A stretch of 45,118 nt of DNA from Caulobacter segnis (GTDB taxonomy: Bacteria; Pseudomonadota; Alphaproteobacteria; Caulobacterales; Caulobacteraceae), in NCBI RefSeq assembly GCF_003243465.1, contig NZ_QFQZ01000035.1, positions 1 to 45,118 of the forward strand, given 5' to 3'. The notes below the pieces were generated by a model, which made no database searches, had not been told where the DNA came from, and was given only the letters and a program-made list of their open reading frames with translations. Shown here piece by piece: positions 40,907 through 45,118 of the stretch. Both the position numbers and the translations under genes were made by a program. Within the stretch, counting starts at the first letter, position 1, and the number at the start of each line of letters is the position of its first letter.

Positions 40907-41083
40907 ATGCCCCCGCAAACAAACGTTTACGCCGCCGCGCCCCAAGTGGCCCCGTCGGCGGCTAAGTCCAAGGGTTTCCTCGGTTTCTTCAGGGCCAAGG
41001 TCGAAGACGGCCACGACTGGACCACCGTCCGCACCTTCGGCTCGTCCAAGCGCCGGACGGCGCGTCTCCCCGTCCTCGAATAG
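40907..41083 (+). CDS. Small 58-residue basic protein at the head of the efflux operon
   Basis: A short ORF with a strong ribosome site (AGGAG eight bases before ATG) and neighbour-like codon use. The product begins MPPQTNVYAAAPQVAPSAAK, continues with KGFLGFFRAKVEDGHDW and ends with a basic stretch containing SSKRRTARLP. It has no signal peptide and no full membrane helix. It lies after the TetR-controlled promoter and 44 bases before the adaptor gene, so it is probably the first gene of that operon. I do not recognise it. It could be a regulatory leader peptide, a pump-associated small protein, or a conserved protein of unrelated role. Confidence 0.65.
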   Translation: MPPQTNVYAAAPQVAPSAAKSKGFLGFFRAKVEDGHDWTTVRTFGSSKRRTARLPVLE

Positions 41084-41127
41084 CCCTCGCGTTTCTCCGT
41101 CTCCTCCCCCGACAGGTTCCTCCCCCC

Positions 41128-42291
41128 ATGCGTCTCCAACCCGTCATCACGTCCTTCGCCGGCCTCGCGGCCGTGGCCGTGCTGGCCGCCTGCTCGGCCC
41201 AGGCCAAGCAGGACGCCGCCGCCGCGCCGCCGCCCGCCCAGGTCACCGTCACCGATGTCGCCTTCAAGTCCCTGCGCCAGTGGGACGACTTCACGGGCCG
41301 CCTCGAGCCGATCGACACCGTCGAGATCCGTCCGCGCGTCTCGGGCTATATCGATGGCGCCCAGTTCGCCGAGGGCGCCCGCGTCCACAAGGGCCAGGTG
41401 CTGTTCCAGATCGACCCGCGCCCGTACAAGGCCGAGGCCGATCGCGCCGCCGCCGAGGTGGCCCGCGCCAAGGCCCAGCTGGATCTGGCGGTGGTCAATC
41501 GCGAGCGCGGCCGTCGCCTGATCGAGCAGAACGCCCTGGCCCAGAGCGAATTCGATCGCCTGGCCTCGGAGGAGCGCGCGGCCCAGGCCAATCTCGCCGC
41601 CGCCCAGGCCGCCCTGCAGACCGCTCGCCTGAACCTGGAATGGACGCGGGTGACCTCGCCGATCGAAGGCCGGGTCTCCAAGGCCATCATCACCCGCGGC
41701 AACCTGGTCACCCAGTCGTCGCTGCTGACGACCGTGGTGTCCGACACCCCGATCTACGCCGAGTTCAACGCCGACGAGCAGACCTTCCTGAAGTACGCCG
41801 CCGCCGAGCGCGGCAAGGGCGGGCCGGTCTATATGGGCCTGATGACCGAGGACGGCTATCCGCACGTCGGCAAGCTGGCCTTCATCGACAACGCCCTGGA
41901 CGCCAAGAGCGGCACGATCAACGGCCGGGCGATCTTCGCCAACGCCGACGGCCGCTTCACGCCGGGCCTGTTCGCCCGCATCCGCCTGGTCAGCGCCGAG
42001 AGCCAGACGGTGGCCCTGGCGCCCGATCGCGCCGTGGCGACCGACCTCGGCAAGCGCTTCGTCGTGGTGGTCAACAAGGCGAACAAGGCCGAGTACCGAC
42101 CCGTCGAGATCGGCCCCCTGGCCGGCAACCTGCGCATCATCCGCTCGGGCCTGAAGCCCGGCGACCGGGTGATCGTCGGCGGCCTGCAGAAGGTCAAGCC
42201 CGGCGACACGGTCGCGCCGGTCCCGGTCAAGACCGAGAAGGTCGACCTGGATCAGCTGGCCCAGGTCGAGAGCCCGATCCGCCAGAACTAA
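41128..42291 (+). CDS. RND efflux periplasmic adaptor (AcrA/MexA family)
   Basis: Membrane-fusion protein linking an RND pump to an outer-membrane channel. It has 387 residues and is a predicted lipoprotein: the signal sequence ends with the lipobox LAAC (Cys22). It shows lipoyl halves around PRVSGYIDGAQFAEGARVHK and LEWTRVTSPIEGRVSKAIIT, separated by an alpha-hairpin (about 95-160), then beta-barrel and membrane-proximal domains (GRFTPGLFARIRLVS, PGDRVIVGGLQKVKPGD). The TetR gene upstream and pump gene downstream form the standard cassette. The exported compound is unknown. Confidence 0.94.
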   Translation: MRLQPVITSFAGLAAVAVLAACSAQAKQDAAAAPPPAQVTVTDVAFKSLRQWDDFTGRLEPIDTVEIRPRVSGYIDGAQFAEGARVHKGQVLFQIDPRPYKAEADRAAAEVARAKAQLDLAVVNRERGRRLIEQNALAQSEFDRLASEERAAQANLAAAQAALQTARLNLEWTRVTSPIEGRVSKAIITRGNLVTQSSLLTTVVSDTPIYAEFNADEQTFLKYAAAERGKGGPVYMGLMTEDGYPHVGKLAFIDNALDAKSGTINGRAIFANADGRFTPGLFARIRLVSAESQTVALAPDRAVATDLGKRFVVVVNKANKAEYRPVEIGPLAGNLRIIRSGLKPGDRVIVGGLQKVKPGDTVAPVPVKTEKVDLDQLAQVESPIRQN

Positions 42292-42311
42292 GAAAGCCTT
42301 CTTCCCCTAGC

Positions 42312-42343
42312 GCCCTTCAAGCCCGCCTCTCCCCTCATCTGGG
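42312..42343. repeat. Short palindrome inside the efflux operon
   Basis: CTCCCCTCATCTGGGGAG forms a six- to seven-base stem between the adaptor and pump genes, a shortened version of the family A module. It is not followed by a T run, so it is more likely an mRNA-stability or attenuation element than a full terminator. Confidence 0.55.
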
Positions 42344-42393
42344 GAGGGGTGTGGCCGCACACGTCTCCTCCCCGGAGCTCCAGGACGACCCGC

Positions 42394-45118
42394 ATGTCCT
42401 TTTCCAAGTTCTTCGTGAACAGGCCCCGCTTCGCGGCGGTGCTGTCCATCATCATCTTCATCGCCGGCCTGGTGTCCCTGCCCCAGCTGCCGATCAGCGA
42501 GTATCCGGAAGTGGTGCCGCCGACCGTGGTCGTGCGCGCGGCCTATCCTGGCGCCAACCCGTCCGTCATCGGCCAGACCGTCGCCGCGCCGCTGGAGCAG
42601 GCGATCAACGGCGTCGAGGGGATGATCTACCAGTCGTCCCAGTCGGCCGCCGACGGGGCCATGGTGCTGACCGTCACCTTCGCGCTCGGCACCGACCTCG
42701 ACAAGGCCCAGGTCCAGGTCCAGAACCGCGTCGCCCAGGCGCTGCCCAAGCTGCCCCAGGAGGTGCAGCGGATCGGGGTGACGACCGACAAGGCCTCGCC
42801 CGACCTGACCCTGGTCGTGCACATGATCTCGCCGAACAACCGCTATGACATGCTGTATCTCAGCAACTATGCGCAGCTGAACGTGCGCGATCGGCTGAAG
42901 CGCATCGACGGCGTCGGCGACGTGCAGATCTTCGGCGCGGGCGCGTACTCGATGCGCGTCTGGCTGGATCCCGAGAAGCTGGCCGCCCTGTCGATGACCG
43001 CCGGCGACGTCGTGCGGGCCCTGCGCGAGCAGAACGTCCAGGTGGCCGCCGGTCAGCTGGGCGCGCCGCCCAACGCCGGCTCGGGCGCCGACTTCCAGCT
43101 ATCGATCAACGCGCCCGGCCGCCTGACCGACGAGGAGCAGTTCCGGAACGTCATCATCCGCTCGGGCGAGGACGGCCAGATCACCCGCCTGGGCGACGTC
43201 GCCCGCGTGGAGCTGGGCGCCAACAACTACGCCCTGCGCAGCCTGCTCGACAACAAGTCGGCCGTCGCCATGCCGATCTTCCAGCGTCCGGGTTCGAACG
43301 CCCTGGAGATGGCCGCCAACGTCAAGAAGACCATGAAGGAGCTCAAGAAGGAGTTCCCTGAAGGCGTCGACTACGAAATCATCTACGACACCACGGCCTT
43401 CGTGCAGGAGAGCATCGACTCGGTGGTCCACACCCTGATCGAGGCGATCATCCTGGTCGTCATCGTGGTGGTGATCTTCCTGCAGGGCTGGCGCGCCTCG
43501 GTGATCCCGCTGATCGCCGTGCCCGTGTCCCTGATCGGCACCTTCGCCGTCATGCTGATGCTGGGCTTTGGCCTCAACGCCCTGACCCTGTTCGGCCTGG
43601 TTCTCGCCATCGGCATCGTCGTCGACGACGCCATCGTGGTGGTCGAGAACGTCGAGCGGAACATCAGTCTGGGTCTCGCCCCCGCCGAAGCCACGCGCAA
43701 GGCGATGGGCGAGGTCACGGGACCGATCATCTCCACGGCCCTGGTGCTGTGCGCGGTGTTCATCCCGACCGCCTTCATCAGCGGCCTGTCGGGCCAATTC
43801 TACCGCCAGTTCGCCCTGACCATCGCCATTTCGACGGTGATCTCGGCGATCAACTCCCTGACCCTGTCGCCGGCCCTGGCCGCGGTGCTCCTGAAGTCGC
43901 ACGACGCGCCCAAGGACCGCTTCCAGAAGCTGATCGACGCGGCCCTGGGCTGGCTGTTCAACCCGTTCAATCGCTTCTTCGCCAAGGCCTCGAACGGCTA
44001 TGTCGGCGGCGTCGCCAAGACCCTGGGCCGTTCGACCGCGGGTCTGGTGGTCTACGGCGTGCTGCTGGCCCTGACGGTCTTCGCGTTCGCCAAGACCCCG
44101 ACCGGCTTCGTGCCGCAGCAGGACAAGGCCTATGTGGTCGCGGTCGTGCAGCTGCCCGACGCCGCCTCGCTGGACCGCACCGAGGCGGTGATCCGCCAGA
44201 TGGGCGAGATCGCCAACACCGTGCCTGGCGTGAAGCACTCGGTGGCCTTCCCGGGTCTCTCGGTGAACGGCCTGATCAACAGCCCGAACTCCGGCGCGGT
44301 GTTCTATCCGCTCGACGACTTCAAGGACCGTCGTGACCGCGACAAGCAGGCCGGCGCCATCGTGGCGGCTCTGAACCAGAAGTTCGGCGCGATTCCCGAC
44401 GCCCAGATCGCCGTCTTCCCGCCTCCGTCCGTCCAGGGCCTGGGCACCATCGGCGGCTTCCGCATGCAGATCGTCGACAAGGCGGGCCTGGGTCCGGAAG
44501 AGCTGAACAAGGCCACCCAGAACCTGATCGACAAGGCGCGCAAGGACCCGGCCCTGGCGGGGATCTTCTCCAGCTACCAGGTCAGCGTCCCGAAGATCCA
44601 GGCCGACATCGATCGCGAGAAGGCCCGGGCCCAGGGCGTGTCCCTGACCGACCTCTTCGAGACCATGCAGGTCTATCTGGGCTCGCTGTACGTCAACGAC
44701 TTCAACCGCTTCGGGCGGACCTACGAGGTCAATGTGCAGGCCGACCAGCGCTTCCGCCTGCAGCCCGAGCAGATGCTGCGTCTGCAGACCCGCAACGGCG
44801 ACGGCCAGATGATCCCGCTGGGCGCCTTCGTCAGCTTCCACGAGACCACCGGTCCGGACCGCGAGAGCCACTACAACGGCATGCTGACCGCCGAGATCAA
44901 CGGTGGCCCCGCGCCCGGCTTCTCGACCGGCCAGGCCCAGAAGGCCCTGGAAGACCTCGCCAAGAAGGAGCTGCCCAACGGCATGGGCTACGAGTGGACC
45001 GAGCTGACCTACCAGCAGATCCTGGCGGGCAACACGGCGGTCTTCATCTTCCCGCTCTGCGTGCTGCTGGCCTTCCTGGTGCTGGTCGCCCAGTACGAAA
45101 GCTGGAGCCTGCCGCTGG
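42394..45118 (+). CDS. RND efflux inner-membrane pump (AcrB/HAE1 family), 5' part
   Basis: Proton-driven multidrug exporter. The first 908 codons of an expected about 1,050 are present; the frame is open to the window end. It begins MSFSKFFVNRPRFAAVLSII with the first membrane helix. It contains the pore-domain segments LPISEYPEVVPPTVVVRAAY and EQAINGVEGMIYQSSQSAAD, and transmembrane helix 4 with the proton-relay Asp pair in VVDDAIVVVENVERN. The second half repeats the fold (TGFVPQQDKAYVVAVVQLPD). The HAE1 sequence features favour hydrophobic drugs over metals. The outer-membrane channel gene, if present, lies beyond the window. Confidence 0.95.
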   Translation, partial: MSFSKFFVNRPRFAAVLSIIIFIAGLVSLPQLPISEYPEVVPPTVVVRAAYPGANPSVIGQTVAAPLEQAINGVEGMIYQSSQSAADGAMVLTVTFALGTDLDKAQVQVQNRVAQALPKLPQEVQRIGVTTDKASPDLTLVVHMISPNNRYDMLYLSNYAQLNVRDRLKRIDGVGDVQIFGAGAYSMRVWLDPEKLAALSMTAGDVVRALREQNVQVAAGQLGAPPNAGSGADFQLSINAPGRLTDEEQFRNVIIRSGEDGQITRLGDVARVELGANNYALRSLLDNKSAVAMPIFQRPGSNALEMAANVKKTMKELKKEFPEGVDYEIIYDTTAFVQESIDSVVHTLIEAIILVVIVVVIFLQGWRASVIPLIAVPVSLIGTFAVMLMLGFGLNALTLFGLVLAIGIVVDDAIVVVENVERNISLGLAPAEATRKAMGEVTGPIISTALVLCAVFIPTAFISGLSGQFYRQFALTIAISTVISAINSLTLSPALAAVLLKSHDAPKDRFQKLIDAALGWLFNPFNRFFAKASNGYVGGVAKTLGRSTAGLVVYGVLLALTVFAFAKTPTGFVPQQDKAYVVAVVQLPDAASLDRTEAVIRQMGEIANTVPGVKHSVAFPGLSVNGLINSPNSGAVFYPLDDFKDRRDRDKQAGAIVAALNQKFGAIPDAQIAVFPPPSVQGLGTIGGFRMQIVDKAGLGPEELNKATQNLIDKARKDPALAGIFSSYQVSVPKIQADIDREKARAQGVSLTDLFETMQVYLGSLYVNDFNRFGRTYEVNVQADQRFRLQPEQMLRLQTRNGDGQMIPLGAFVSFHETTGPDRESHYNGMLTAEINGGPAPGFSTGQAQKALEDLAKKELPNGMGYEWTELTYQQILAGNTAVFIFPLCVLLAFLVLVAQYESWSLPL

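Overview
The window is about 45 kb of GC-rich, tightly packed alphaproteobacterial chromosome. Gene content and order point to Caulobacter or a close relative: pstC-pstA-pstB-phoU-phoB, a 354-residue CgtA/ObgE next to proB and rpmA-rplU, and a pmbA/cysQ/DUF4170/msbA/DUF374/waaA/lpxK envelope cluster. Many starts are GTG or TTG, and genes often overlap by four bases. I saw no prophage, transposase, CRISPR array, rRNA or tRNA. The genus is inferred from recalled gene order, not from a search.

Layout. 1-4365: phosphate uptake and its control (pstC end, pstA, pstB, phoU, phoB, terminator). 4366-4788: AT-richer gap before a chemoreceptor (4789-6693). 6750-10488: purD, a kinase-like phosphotransferase and a secreted amidohydrolase. 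10625-19726: mainly minus-strand envelope cluster, ordered in transcription as pmbA, cysQ-like phosphatase, DUF4170, then (past a plus-strand tyrosine-phosphatase-like gene) msbA, DUF374 acyltransferase, a zinc CDF exporter, waaA and lpxK. 19902-22850: MAPEG protein, M14 peptidase and a PemK/MazF toxin-antitoxin pair. 22867-26612: ubiD, proB, obgE. 26807-29370: uncharacterised protein, GNAT enzyme, L27, L21. 29541-31374: a palindrome resembling a Zur box, a six-helix membrane protein and a His-rich CobW GTPase. 31619-37662: ExbD, WD40-like protein, nitroreductase, MtgA, GST, VOC protein, DUF899 protein and a divergent MarR regulator. 37659-39929: modE with divergent modA-modB and no modC. 40109-45118: TetR regulator facing an unlisted 58-codon ORF and an RND efflux adaptor and pump, the pump running off the window.

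How the genes work together. Most of the window is core physiology: phosphate homeostasis, lipid A/Kdo assembly and export, ribosome assembly, proline synthesis. Four local regulator/operator units can be read: antitoxin with a 10+10 palindrome, MarR with a 12-base palindrome, ModE with a GTTATG/CATAAC box, and TetR with 13-base imperfect half-sites. A fifth (Zur-like) has its site but no regulator gene here.

The parts most worth a second look are the membrane protein/CobW pair behind the Zur-like palindrome, the antitoxin whose N-terminal fold has no ATG, GTG or TTG start, the 58-codon ORF at the head of the efflux operon, the phosphatase-like gene inside the lipid A cluster, modAB without modC, and two families of palindromic repeats that lie mostly between convergent gene ends.
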